Shown piece by piece: positions 53,932 through 62,998 of a stretch of DNA of 64,000 nucleotides. Made by a program: the position numbers and the translations under genes. The stretch is from positions 28,663-92,662 of the forward strand of contig ATTF01000001.1 in the NCBI GenBank assembly GCA_000419545.1, given 5' to 3'. How positions within the stretch are numbered: position 1 is the first letter of the stretch; each line of letters begins with the position of its first letter. This DNA is from Candidatus Pelagibacter ubique HIMB058 (GTDB taxonomy: Bacteria; Pseudomonadota; Alphaproteobacteria; Pelagibacterales; Pelagibacteraceae). The notes below the pieces were generated by a model. That model was not told where the DNA came from. It ran no database searches and saw only the letters and a list, made by a program, of their open reading frames with translations.

Positions 53932-55065
53932 ATGAAAAAAAAATTAAAACTTGGTATTATTGGAGGTGGACCTGGTTCTTGGATTGGAGAGGTTCACCGT
54001 ATAGCCTCAAGATTGGATAATAAATTTGAGGTATGTGCTGGTGTTTTTTCAAGAAATTTTAAAAAGAATCTCTCTTTTGCAAATAAAATAGGTGTAGAAA
54101 AAAATAGATGTTACAAAAATTACAAAGACTTATGCTTAGGTGAAAAAAATAGATCAGACGGCGCTGAAGTGATTTCTGTAATGACGCCTCCTGGAAATCA
54201 TCAAGAAATTGCTGAGTATTTTATAAAAAATAATTTTCATGTCATATCTGATAAACCTTTTGCATCTAATATTAAACAAGCCACTAGTCTTTATAAAGCT
54301 ATTAAAAAAAATAAAAAAGTTATCTACGGATTAACTCATAATTATTCAGCTTACGCTATGGTTAGAAATGCTAAAAAAATTATTCAGGATAATAAAATTG
54401 GAAAAATAGAATATGTTAATGTGGAATACATCCAAAATTGGGCTGGTAGTAAGATTGTAAATAAGAAGAATTCTAAAAAAATATTTTCATGGAAATTAGA
54501 TAAAAAATTAGTAGGTATATCTACTGTTCTTAATGAGCTAGGTTCACATGCTTATCATTTATGTAACTATCTTACTGGTCTTTCTAGAGGAAAATTAATT
54601 TCTGATATAAAAAAGTTTTCAAAAGATGTTAATTTGGACTCTAATTGCCAAGTTTTAATTAATTATGATAGTGGAGCTAAAGGACTCTTTTGGACATCAA
54701 CTGATGCAAAAGGTGGAGTTTATGGTCTTAAGATTAGAGTTTATGGCAGCAAAGGAAGTTTAGAATGGGTGCAAAATTATCCTAATAAACTCATCTTAAA
54801 TAGTATATCTGGAGCGACTAAAGTTTTAGAGAGAGGTTTTAACGAAAGCGGAATATCAAAAGATTTCGAAAGAATAAAATATGGACATCCCGAAGGCTAT
54901 TTAAGCGCTTTTTCAAATATTTATAGAGAAATTGCTTACAAAATTAAAAATAGAAAAAGTAAAAAGAAAAACTATTATCCAACTGCTCACGAAGGCTATT
55001 TGACTGCAAAATTTATTGATGCTTGTGTTTTATCCTCTCGTAAAAAAAAATGGGTAACTTTTTAA
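53932..55065 (+). CDS. Gfo/Idh/MocA-family oxidoreductase
   Basis: 377 residues. The Rossmann loop GIIGGGPGSWIG is at the N-terminus, and SDKPFASN carries the family's lysine (E/D-K-P) active-site motif. The C-terminal alpha/beta domain has the usual GSKGSLEW segment. Such enzymes oxidise sugars, inositols or sugar-nucleotide derivatives with NAD(P). The substrate is not evident. Start choice: an in-frame TTG at 53926 precedes it, but the ATG at 53932 directly before the KKKLKLGIIGG strand is more likely. Its stop overlaps the lpxB stop by 4 bp, convergently. Confidence 0.85.
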   Translation: MKKKLKLGIIGGGPGSWIGEVHRIASRLDNKFEVCAGVFSRNFKKNLSFANKIGVEKNRCYKNYKDLCLGEKNRSDGAEVISVMTPPGNHQEIAEYFIKNNFHVISDKPFASNIKQATSLYKAIKKNKKVIYGLTHNYSAYAMVRNAKKIIQDNKIGKIEYVNVEYIQNWAGSKIVNKKNSKKIFSWKLDKKLVGISTVLNELGSHAYHLCNYLTGLSRGKLISDIKKFSKDVNLDSNCQVLINYDSGAKGLFWTSTDAKGGVYGLKIRVYGSKGSLEWVQNYPNKLILNSISGATKVLERGFNESGISKDFERIKYGHPEGYLSAFSNIYREIAYKIKNRKSKKKNYYPTAHEGYLTAKFIDACVLSSRKKKWVTF

Positions 55066-56195
55066 TTTAAAAATTTATTTATCGACTCTGCTGCTAACTG
55101 AGATGGAGAGTTGTTTGTTTTAAAATCATTTAATATTAATTGAGTATTCTTTATTTGCTCTTCAATTTTTTCAGGATTATCTAAGTAATTAGAGACATAC
55201 TCAAATATTTTCTTTGGATTACAATTAGATTGTAATAACTCAGGTATGATCTCTTTTTTTGCAGCTATATTTATTATATTTGCAAACTTAGTATTTACTA
55301 GCATTTTAACAATTAAAAAATTTACTAATCCCATTTTATATAAAATTATAGAAGGTATTTTTGCATTACATATTTCTAGTGATACAGTTCCAGATTTAGC
55401 TACTGCAAATACTGAATTTTGTAATATATAATTTTTAACTTTATCATCACTTATTACTTCACAATTTTTTAAATCACTATTATTTAAATATGATTGAATT
55501 AAATCTGAATATTCTTTTGTTGAATGAAAAACAAAAGTATAATCACTATACTTTTCATTCATTAGTTTGATAAAATTTAATAGTATAGGAGCTAAAACAG
55601 TAATTTCTGACTTACGACTTCCTGCAAAAATTGAGATTATAGATTTATTTTTTTCCAAAGTTTGATTGATGTCTATGGCATTTTCAATTTTTTTTTCTAA
55701 TAAGGGGTGACCAACAAATTGATTGCTCATATTCTCTCTATCGAAATAAGGTTTTTCAAAATTGAATAATAATAAGATGTGATCTATAAATTTTTTTATC
55801 TTTTTAGCTCTACCTTCTCTCCAAACCCAAACTTGGGGAGCTACGTAATGGATCGTTTTTATGTTTGGATTATTTTTTTTTATCTTTTCTGCTACCCTTA
55901 ATGTAAAATCAGGACTATCTACTGTAAATAATATGTCAGGTTGAAATTCATTTATAGCTTTTACAGTTTCATCAATTTTTTTTTTAATCTTAAAAATATT
56001 TAAAATTACTTTGGTAAAACCAAGGTAAGTTATTTCTTTAAGGTTGTATATTGATTTCACTCCTAATTTCTTAAGATTTTCTCCACCAACAGAAAGATAG
56101 TCAATTTCAGGATTAATTTTTTTAAGGTTTAAAATAACTTCTGAAGCTAATTTATCTCCTGAAGCTTCACCTGTTAAAATAAATATTTTTTTCAT
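55062..56195 (-). CDS. lpxB: Lipid-A-disaccharide synthase
   Basis: 377 residues, a GT-B glycosyltransferase. LTGEASGDKLA at the N-terminus, the central HYVAPQVWVWREGRAKKI block and IFAGSRKSEI are the LpxB landmarks, followed by AKSGTVSLEI in the donor site. The enzyme joins UDP-diacylglucosamine to lipid X. In the alphaproteobacterial operon it follows lpxI directly; here a PQQ-type sugar dehydrogenase gene intervenes, overlapping by 4 bp. Confidence 0.95.
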   Translation of the reverse strand: MKKIFILTGEASGDKLASEVILNLKKINPEIDYLSVGGENLKKLGVKSIYNLKEITYLGFTKVILNIFKIKKKIDETVKAINEFQPDILFTVDSPDFTLRVAEKIKKNNPNIKTIHYVAPQVWVWREGRAKKIKKFIDHILLLFNFEKPYFDRENMSNQFVGHPLLEKKIENAIDINQTLEKNKSIISIFAGSRKSEITVLAPILLNFIKLMNEKYSDYTFVFHSTKEYSDLIQSYLNNSDLKNCEVISDDKVKNYILQNSVFAVAKSGTVSLEICNAKIPSIILYKMGLVNFLIVKMLVNTKFANIINIAAKKEIIPELLQSNCNPKKIFEYVSNYLDNPEKIEEQIKNTQLILNDFKTNNSPSQLAAESINKFLN

Positions 56196-57259
56196 TTTGA
56201 GAGCTTCCAGACAGAACCTTGATCAGTAATTAAAAATATTTCGCCAGTTTTTTTTTGAATTTCAATATCCCTTATTCTTCCAATTTTATCTTTAAAGATT
56301 ATTTGCTCATTTATATATTTATCATCATTAAATTTAATCTTTCTTAGAGATTGATCACGTAAAGAAGTAATTAAAGCATCTCCATTCCATTCTTTAAACT
56401 CTTCACCTTTATATATAACCATCGAACTAGCTGCTATTGAAGGGACCCAATATTTTATTGCTTTTGAAAAACCTGGTTTCCACTTAGGACCAATTTTAGT
56501 TCCTGTGTAATTTGTTCCTCCCCAACCAAGAATTTTCCAGCCATAATTTTCTCCATGCTTTGCTTCACCAAACCAATCCCCACCTCTTGCTCCATGATTT
56601 GTTAAATAGATTTTATTATTATAAGGAGACAAATCCATTCCTTGGGGGTTTCTTACTCCAATTTGATAAATTTCTGGCAACCAATTATTTTTACCTTTAA
56701 ATTTTGGATTGTCTTTTGGAATTTTACCATCCAAATGTATTCTAATAATACTACCAGGATGTTTTGCTGGATCTTGCGCAATCATGCCTTGTCCTCTTTC
56801 TCCTGCAGTAATAAATAGAAAATCATCTTTTATAACAAGTCTAGATCCAAAATGATAACCAGAGTTAATTGGAGGTTCAGCTCTAAAAATATTTTTAAAA
56901 TTTAAATTTTCATAATTAAAATTAGCAGATGCCACTGAAGTACTAGATTTACCATTTCCTCTATTTTCTGAATAGGAAACAAAAATTGTCTCATTGTAAT
57001 AAAGAATTTCAAGTAAACCTCCTTGTCCATCTTCTAATACATCTAAATTATGTTTTATTTTTTTTATTGTATTATTTTTGAGGTTTGCAAATAATATTTG
57101 GCCTGATTTTTCTGTTATTAGAATTTCATTCTCATTTTTAAAAGCTAAACTCCACGGACTGTTTAAACCTGAGATTAATTGATTTAATTGAAAATTTTCA
57201 GACCTTAGATTTGAAGTCTGAATAATAATAAAGATTAGAATTAAACTAATTTTTTTCAT
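56192..57259 (-). CDS. PQQ-dependent soluble aldose dehydrogenase-like protein (YliI/Asd type)
   Basis: 355 residues with a signal peptide (about 1-19, cleavage near NLRS). It is a six-bladed propeller of the soluble glucose/aldose dehydrogenase family. Landmarks are SPWSLAF, ILITEKSGQI, the GSRLVI-LFITAGERG region, PGSIIRIHLDGKIP, GVRNPQGMDLSP and NHGARGGDWF with GENYGW. The family uses PQQ and Ca2+ to oxidise aldoses in the periplasm; no PQQ synthesis genes are seen here. It is coupled by 4-bp overlaps to lpxI and lpxB on either side, so it is part of the lipid A transcript. Confidence 0.88.
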   Translation of the reverse strand: MKKISLILIFIIIQTSNLRSENFQLNQLISGLNSPWSLAFKNENEILITEKSGQILFANLKNNTIKKIKHNLDVLEDGQGGLLEILYYNETIFVSYSENRGNGKSSTSVASANFNYENLNFKNIFRAEPPINSGYHFGSRLVIKDDFLFITAGERGQGMIAQDPAKHPGSIIRIHLDGKIPKDNPKFKGKNNWLPEIYQIGVRNPQGMDLSPYNNKIYLTNHGARGGDWFGEAKHGENYGWKILGWGGTNYTGTKIGPKWKPGFSKAIKYWVPSIAASSMVIYKGEEFKEWNGDALITSLRDQSLRKIKFNDDKYINEQIIFKDKIGRIRDIEIQKKTGEIFLITDQGSVWKLSK

Positions 57260-58044
57260 TTTACTAAAATAAATAGCTTGTTTTTATTCGCAAATTTAAT
57301 TGCTTTTGATTTATCTAAAAAGATATTGCTTTTATGTTTTAAAACTATCCCTTTAAGACCAGCTAATTTACATTGCTTTAAAGTATTCAAACCAACCGTA
57401 GGTAAATCTATTCTGCTATCTTGTTTTTTTTTGGGAAACTTAATTAAAACACCATTAGTTTTATTTTTTTGTTTTTTTATATTTTTAAGCAAACTTTGTG
57501 TCCCTTTTCTTTTTTCTGGAATAACCAAATTATTTCTTCCTACAGCTCCCTGGATGTGGCTGTAAGGTTTTGTCTGGTTAAGAAATTTTATTGCATTTTT
57601 AATATCTCTCTTATCATCAGTATCAGGTTTATGCCGTGAGTAATTTCCTCTAGACAAATTAAGCTCTGGTGTAAAAAAAGTAGAGCTAATTGTTTTTATC
57701 CCCTCTTTTTCAAAGATTTCAATTATCTCTTTGAGTATTGCAGCGTCTCCAATTTTTGCTTTCTTAATAATCCTTGAAATATAGTAAATGCCCTTCAAAT
57801 CCAATTTTAGTTTTGAGAAATTTGGCTTATTTACTTTTCCAGCAAATAATAATTTTTTACAATTATTTTTTTTTAAAATTGATATTATTTTTCCAAATTG
57901 ACCTATTGAAACTTTGTGTGAATTCTTATCTTTTTTAAAAAAATTTTTTTTTGTTAGATCTATTATTGTGTAACTTTTTTTATTCTTTATTTTTTTGTAG
58001 ATATATTTTGGAAAATCGGTTTCTCCAAAAATTAAACCAATCAT
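57256..58044 (-). CDS. lpxI: UDP-2,3-diacylglucosamine hydrolase LpxI
   Basis: 262 residues of the DUF1009/LpxI family. The N-terminal domain starts IGLIFGETDFP. The C-terminal catalytic domain has FTPELNLSRGNY, GAVGRNNLVIPE and LPTVGLNTLKQCKLAGLKGI, the family's conserved stretches. It makes lipid X from UDP-2,3-diacylglucosamine and replaces LpxH in alphaproteobacteria. It is 4 bp after lpxA. The inserted Lys-rich segment near 190-210 is typical of this genome's style. Confidence 0.9.
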   Translation of the reverse strand: MIGLIFGETDFPKYIYKKIKNKKSYTIIDLTKKNFFKKDKNSHKVSIGQFGKIISILKKNNCKKLLFAGKVNKPNFSKLKLDLKGIYYISRIIKKAKIGDAAILKEIIEIFEKEGIKTISSTFFTPELNLSRGNYSRHKPDTDDKRDIKNAIKFLNQTKPYSHIQGAVGRNNLVIPEKRKGTQSLLKNIKKQKNKTNGVLIKFPKKKQDSRIDLPTVGLNTLKQCKLAGLKGIVLKHKSNIFLDKSKAIKFANKNKLFILVK

Positions 58045-58048
58045 AATT

Positions 58049-58828
58049 TTATTTCTGAAAAGAGCAAATAGGTCGTTTTTTATCTTTTTCTATGAATTTA
58101 ATTACTTCTGTAACTAACTCGTTATCTTTATACTCTCCATTAATTCTATTTAAATTCTCGTGCAAATTTTCTGACGAAAAAATCTCTTTATATGCTTTGT
58201 CTAAAGCCATTATTTTTTTATTGTCATATTTTTTTCGTCTTAGGCCAATTAGATTTATTCCTTGTAGATAGTTCCTATTTCCAATTGATAGACCAAAAGG
58301 AGTTACATCTTTTAAAACTCCGGTCATCCCTCCTATCATTGCAAGTCTACCTATTCTTGTAAATTGTTGCACAGCTGAGTTGCCACCAATAACAACATTA
58401 TCTTCAATTGTAACATGGCCTCCTAAAGGTACATTGTTAGCAATAATTACACTGTCTCCAATTTTGCAATCATGTGCTACATGTGAAGAAATCATAAATA
58501 AACAATTATTACCTATAATTGTTTTAGATCCACCGCCTTCAGTGCCAGGATTTATAGTTACATATTCTCTTATAAGATTATTTTCACCTATAGATAAACT
58601 ATTTTTTTCGTTTTTAAATTTGAGATCTTGTGGCTGTGTTCCAATACTAGCAAATGGAAAAATTTTTGTTCCTTTACCGATTTTTGTGTAACCTTCTATA
58701 TGAACATTAGAAATAAGCTCTACATCATCTGCTAATTCAACATTGGGACCAACATAGCAAAAAGGACCAATTTTTACTTTTTTAGAAATTTTAGCTTGCT
58801 TATCTATTACACTAGAACTGTGAATCAT
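58049..58828 (-). CDS. lpxA: UDP-N-acetylglucosamine acyltransferase LpxA
   Basis: 259 residues. A left-handed beta-helix of hexapeptide repeats fills residues 1-185, and SSHVAHDCKIGD carries the catalytic His. The following GGHVTIEDNVVIGG and RIGRLAMIGG segments and the C-terminal helical cap are normal. It starts lipid A synthesis by 3-O-acylating UDP-GlcNAc. It overlaps fabZ by 4 bp. Confidence 0.96.
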   Translation of the reverse strand: MIHSSSVIDKQAKISKKVKIGPFCYVGPNVELADDVELISNVHIEGYTKIGKGTKIFPFASIGTQPQDLKFKNEKNSLSIGENNLIREYVTINPGTEGGGSKTIIGNNCLFMISSHVAHDCKIGDSVIIANNVPLGGHVTIEDNVVIGGNSAVQQFTRIGRLAMIGGMTGVLKDVTPFGLSIGNRNYLQGINLIGLRRKKYDNKKIMALDKAYKEIFSSENLHENLNRINGEYKDNELVTEVIKFIEKDKKRPICSFQK

Positions 58829-59280
58829 TCTTTTCTATCCACTATAGTGGCTGACCATTCGGCATCTGCCATTCTTTTTCCATCAACCTTGGCTGTGCCT
58901 TTATATTTCCAAACTCTGCCATGCGATCTTATTGCTTCGATTTCTAAGTGAAGTTCACAATCTGGAATTACAGGATTTCTAAATCTAGCTTTATCAACTC
59001 CCATCAAATAAACTAATTTATTATCATATTCCTTTGGATCTATACCACACGCCGTAAGTGCTGCCGCAGCTTGACCAAAAGCTTCTACTATAAGTACACC
59101 AGGCATAACTGGCTGACCCGGAAAATGACCTTGAACATAAAATCCATCTTTTTTAACATACATAATAGCTGTGGCTGATTTCAAATGAACAATTTTTGTT
59201 AATTTATCAATTAAAAGCATAGGTTCTCTATGCGGTAAAAGTTTTTCAATTGTTTTTCTATCTATTTCTTTAGGACTCAT
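58825..59280 (-). CDS. fabZ: 3-Hydroxyacyl-ACP dehydratase FabZ
   Basis: 151 residues, hotdog fold. LLPHREPMLLID opens the protein, and VQGHFPGQPVMPGVLIVEAFGQ carries the catalytic His and Glu. The enzyme dehydrates 3-hydroxyacyl-ACP in fatty acid elongation and so competes with LpxA/LpxD for hydroxyacyl chains, which explains the conserved linkage. It overlaps lpxA by 4 bp and lpxD by 11 bp. Confidence 0.97.
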   Translation of the reverse strand: MSPKEIDRKTIEKLLPHREPMLLIDKLTKIVHLKSATAIMYVKKDGFYVQGHFPGQPVMPGVLIVEAFGQAAAALTACGIDPKEYDNKLVYLMGVDKARFRNPVIPDCELHLEIEAIRSHGRVWKYKGTAKVDGKRMADAEWSATIVDRKE

Positions 59281-60238
59281 TTTTTTTTTTTAAAAATTCT
59301 TTTAATGGAACTGCGGGATAACCCATTACTATTTGATTATCTTCTACATCCTTCACAATACCACTGCCTCCACCAATTTTTACATTATTTCCTATTTTTA
59401 AGTGTCCCGAAACACCAGCTTGACCGCCAATTTGTACATTGTTTCCGATTTTAGAACTACCAGCAAATCCTACTTGGCCTGCTATCATGCAGTTAGATCC
59501 TATTTTGACATTATGAGCTATATGGACCTGATTATCTAGATAAGTATTATTACCAATAATCGTATCATCAACGGAACCGCGATCTATAGTACAACCTGAA
59601 GCAATTTCAACATTATCTTTTATCACTACACTGCCTATATGAGGGAATTTAAAATTTTTTTCCTTTAAAGGAATAAAACCAAAACCTTTTTGTCCTATTT
59701 TGCAGTTATCTTGTATAATCACGTTATCTCCAATAATAGATTTTCTTAGAACCACTCCATATCCTATAACACAATTTTTCCCAATTTTAACATCGTGCTC
59801 AATAATTGAATTAGCTCCTATAGAGGAATTTTTACCAATTTTAACATTTTTACCAATTAAAACATTGTTACCAAAATTAACATTTTTAAAATGCTTTATC
59901 TTAGGAGGTTTTAAAGAAACATCGGAATAATCTATATCGGAGAATGGAAAAATAGTTTTAATTGCTTTAGCTAATTCAAATAAAACATTTTTTACAATTA
60001 TTTTTTCTGTTGTTTTTGGTAAAAACTTGGAAATTTTTTCAGTAGTTATACAAGCTGACGCTTTAGTAATGCCTGCAATTTCTTTGTATTTAACAGAGTC
60101 AAAAAATGAAATATAATCTTTACCAGCTTTATGGAGCGGTTTAATACCTAAAACAATAAAATTTTTTTTAGTTTTTAAATTTGGAAATAGTGATCTTAAT
60201 TTGATATTTTTTTTTTTAAAAAAAATATTTTTAGCCAT
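59270..60238 (-). CDS. lpxD: UDP-3-O-acylglucosamine N-acyltransferase LpxD
   Basis: 322 residues. An N-terminal uridine-binding domain (about 1-110) precedes a long hexapeptide beta-helix with the catalytic His in HIAHNVKIG. GGQAGVSGHLKIG and IVMGYPAVPLKEF are near the C-terminus. It adds the second hydroxyacyl chain to the lipid A precursor. It overlaps fabZ by 11 bp and follows skp by 4 bp. Confidence 0.95.
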   Translation of the reverse strand: MAKNIFFKKKNIKLRSLFPNLKTKKNFIVLGIKPLHKAGKDYISFFDSVKYKEIAGITKASACITTEKISKFLPKTTEKIIVKNVLFELAKAIKTIFPFSDIDYSDVSLKPPKIKHFKNVNFGNNVLIGKNVKIGKNSSIGANSIIEHDVKIGKNCVIGYGVVLRKSIIGDNVIIQDNCKIGQKGFGFIPLKEKNFKFPHIGSVVIKDNVEIASGCTIDRGSVDDTIIGNNTYLDNQVHIAHNVKIGSNCMIAGQVGFAGSSKIGNNVQIGGQAGVSGHLKIGNNVKIGGGSGIVKDVEDNQIVMGYPAVPLKEFLKKKNES

Positions 60239-60242
60239 TAAT

Positions 60243-60767
60243 TTAATTTAAATTAATTGATTTGAGTTTTTTATTCAAAATTTTAATTATTTCATCTGTT
60301 AAATCTAAATTTTCATCAGCAAGCAATATACTTTTTTTATCTACAATCATTCTAATATTTTTTTCTTTCATATACTCTTTTAAAATTGGGTTTAAATTTT
60401 TTAATAATTCTCCTCTAGCCTTTGATCTCTCTTTTGAAACATTTTCTAAAAGATTATTTCTTTCTTTTTGAAGAGATGAGACTTTATTTCTTAGCTCTGT
60501 AACTTTTTTTTTGTATTCCTCAGGTGATATAAGTTTTTTTTGTTGAATAATTTTTTTTTCTTCTTCTTGTAATTTACTTTCTTGGTCTTTTAGTTTTTTA
60601 ATTCCATTATTTAATTTTGATTTTAAATAATCCTGAGCTTTTTTTCCTGCATTACTCTCATTTAAAATATATTTAAAATCAACAAAGTACGGAATTTCTG
60701 CATTTAGTTTTTGCAAGTTAAATAAAAGAAAAAGAATAATAAATAATAGAGGTTTAAGAATTTTCAT
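60243..60767 (-). CDS. OmpH/Skp-family periplasmic chaperone
   Basis: 174 residues. The signal peptide (about 1-23, LQKLNA) is followed by V-D-x-x-x-I-L-N-E-S-x-A-G-K-x-A, the Skp-like N-terminal strand-helix, and a Lys/Glu-rich coiled coil (about 50-130) that would form the tentacle. Skp shields unfolded outer-membrane proteins on the way to BamA. It lies 2 bp after bamA, the standard position. Confidence 0.88.
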   Translation of the reverse strand: MKILKPLLFIILFLLFNLQKLNAEIPYFVDFKYILNESNAGKKAQDYLKSKLNNGIKKLKDQESKLQEEEKKIIQQKKLISPEEYKKKVTELRNKVSSLQKERNNLLENVSKERSKARGELLKNLNPILKEYMKEKNIRMIVDKKSILLADENLDLTDEIIKILNKKLKSINLN

Positions 60768-60769
60768 AA

Positions 60770-62998
60770 TTAAAAAGTTGTTCCTAAGTTAAAACTAAAG
60801 CTTTGAGTTTCATCTGTGCTAGCTTTAGATAAGTTTTGTGAAAGTACAAAGTTCATTGGTCCGATAGGCGACATCCAATTAGCAATGACCCCAGTGGACG
60901 ACCTTATTTTATTACTATCATCAATAGAACTATCATAATCCACACCCCAAACATTACCAAAATCCAAAAAAATACTAACATCGGCATTAGTGTCTTCTGG
61001 AAGAGCATTAGGTAGATTTGCCTCTAAATTTACTGCAGCTGCATAGTTTCCACCTATATGATCTTTTCCATCAACTGGACCAACTTTGCCCTTCTCAAAT
61101 CCTCTTAGTCTTTTAGTACTCATGCCTTTTCTTTTACTCAGTCTTACATCATCTGACCCTAATCCATTAATTGTTGTTAAAAAAAACTTTCCGACACTTA
61201 TTACATCTTCACCAATAGATTTATAATTGCTCATTGTTAGAGAGTTAGAAATAAAAGATTTATCTGCATAAATAGGTAAACTTTGGCCTAATCTAATCAC
61301 TGATCCACTTGTAGGCATAAAAGCTCTATCTCTAGTATCAAATGTAAAAGCATAATTTCCTGAAAACTCATTGTAAGTTCCTTCTTGTTTTTGCAATGCA
61401 GTAGATGCAGATCCATCAGTTCTTAAATCGTCATGACTAGCTGTTAGGCCTAGTGATACATCTACATTTCTATATTGCTCAAAAGAAGTGCCTACTCCAG
61501 CAGAAAATAGTGAGTTTTCATAGCCTTGGTCTGGTTTATCATTAGTTTCACTAGCAAGAAAATAATTAATTGAATTCCCTAAAAAATCATAATTAGGATC
61601 GTTATAATTTAACACACCGGACAAGGACTCGCTATCTACCTCAATATCAAAACTAATCGACTTACCAGAACCCAGCCAATTTTTTTCTTTAATTCCTATC
61701 GCAAATGTGCCTCCATCAGATCCAATTCCAGCTCCTGCAGTAATTTCACCTGTTGGTTGCTCCTCAACTTCAAAATTTATAATTTTTAAATTTCCTTCAC
61801 TGCCCTCTATAACTTCATACTTTGCATTTTTAAAAAGACCTCTTGATTTTATATTAGCTAAAGATTTTTCTAAATCTAATTTTGAAAACGGGTCTCCTTC
61901 ATCAACTATTAATTCTCCTCTAATGACATCTTCATTTGTTATGTTGTTACCTAGTACATTAATACGTTCTACTAAATTTTTTTCCCCTTCAAATACATTT
62001 ATTATTACATCAATATTATTACCTTCTATTTGTTCTTGAACGTTATGTTCAACAAATTGTAAATTATTTTTATCAATTAAATCATCTAATTCTTGTAAAA
62101 TCTTCTTTATTTTGAATGGTGAATAATATTCACCAATGTATTTTGAATAAATATCATTTAGTGGAAAAAATAATTTTTTATCAAAGATACTGTCTACGTT
62201 TGTAGATATCTTTCTAATCGAATACCTTGTTCCTTCGTCAATAGAAAATATTATTTTTGCCTTGTTATTTTTAATTTCAGCAAGTTTTGAACTAATCTTA
62301 ACATCATAAAAACCACTTGATTTATAATAATTTCGCAAAAGTCTAGAGTCTAAATCTAAAATATTTTTATTAAAATTTGTATTTTTTGTTAAAATTTTCC
62401 AAAACTTATCTTCTTCACTTGCTACAACATCTCTAAGTCTTCTACTGCTAACATTATTATTTCCTATAAATTCTATATTGGTAATTTTAGTTTTTTCACC
62501 TCGATTAATTTCTACTAAGACTTCAATCAAATTATTAGCAATGACTTTTGTTTTAATTTCTATATTTGAGTCATTATAACCAGCTGATGAATATAACGAC
62601 TTAATTATATCAATATCTTTTGCTATGTTTGATTTTATAAAAGGTTTTTTTTGTTTTGTGTTTATAATTTTTTCAATTTGCTTTTTATAATTGTTACTTT
62701 TCTCTCCAATAATTACTAATTGATTTACAATTGGATGTTCTTTTACAAAGACTTCTAATATATTATTATTAATGTTAACTTTAACATCCTCAAAAAAATC
62801 GGTTTCATATAAATTGTTTAAAATTCTATTCAAATCAATTTCGCTATAGTTTTTATCTAGCTGAATATTCCCGTAAATCTTTATAGTCTCATTAGAAACT
62901 TTATTATTACCTTCAATTTTAATACTATTTACCATCTCAGCATTTAAAATTGTAATTGAGCAAAAAGATAGTAGTATAATAGCTGCAAATCTAAGCAT
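60770..62998 (-). CDS. bamA: Outer-membrane protein assembly factor BamA
   Basis: 742 residues. A signal peptide (about 1-20) is followed by five POTRA domains (about 22-410; I-K-I-E-G-N, I-T-N-I-E-F-I-G-N and I-N-V-L-G-N are the typical strands). The C-terminal 16-strand barrel includes the VRGF-like RLRGFEKG lid-loop motif and ends in Phe (NLGTTF), the outer-membrane targeting residue. It folds and inserts barrel proteins, such as the autotransporter of this window. It overlaps dxr by 8 bp, with no rseP between. Confidence 0.96.
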   Translation of the reverse strand: MLRFAAIILLSFCSITILNAEMVNSIKIEGNNKVSNETIKIYGNIQLDKNYSEIDLNRILNNLYETDFFEDVKVNINNNILEVFVKEHPIVNQLVIIGEKSNNYKKQIEKIINTKQKKPFIKSNIAKDIDIIKSLYSSAGYNDSNIEIKTKVIANNLIEVLVEINRGEKTKITNIEFIGNNNVSSRRLRDVVASEEDKFWKILTKNTNFNKNILDLDSRLLRNYYKSSGFYDVKISSKLAEIKNNKAKIIFSIDEGTRYSIRKISTNVDSIFDKKLFFPLNDIYSKYIGEYYSPFKIKKILQELDDLIDKNNLQFVEHNVQEQIEGNNIDVIINVFEGEKNLVERINVLGNNITNEDVIRGELIVDEGDPFSKLDLEKSLANIKSRGLFKNAKYEVIEGSEGNLKIINFEVEEQPTGEITAGAGIGSDGGTFAIGIKEKNWLGSGKSISFDIEVDSESLSGVLNYNDPNYDFLGNSINYFLASETNDKPDQGYENSLFSAGVGTSFEQYRNVDVSLGLTASHDDLRTDGSASTALQKQEGTYNEFSGNYAFTFDTRDRAFMPTSGSVIRLGQSLPIYADKSFISNSLTMSNYKSIGEDVISVGKFFLTTINGLGSDDVRLSKRKGMSTKRLRGFEKGKVGPVDGKDHIGGNYAAAVNLEANLPNALPEDTNADVSIFLDFGNVWGVDYDSSIDDSNKIRSSTGVIANWMSPIGPMNFVLSQNLSKASTDETQSFSFNLGTTF

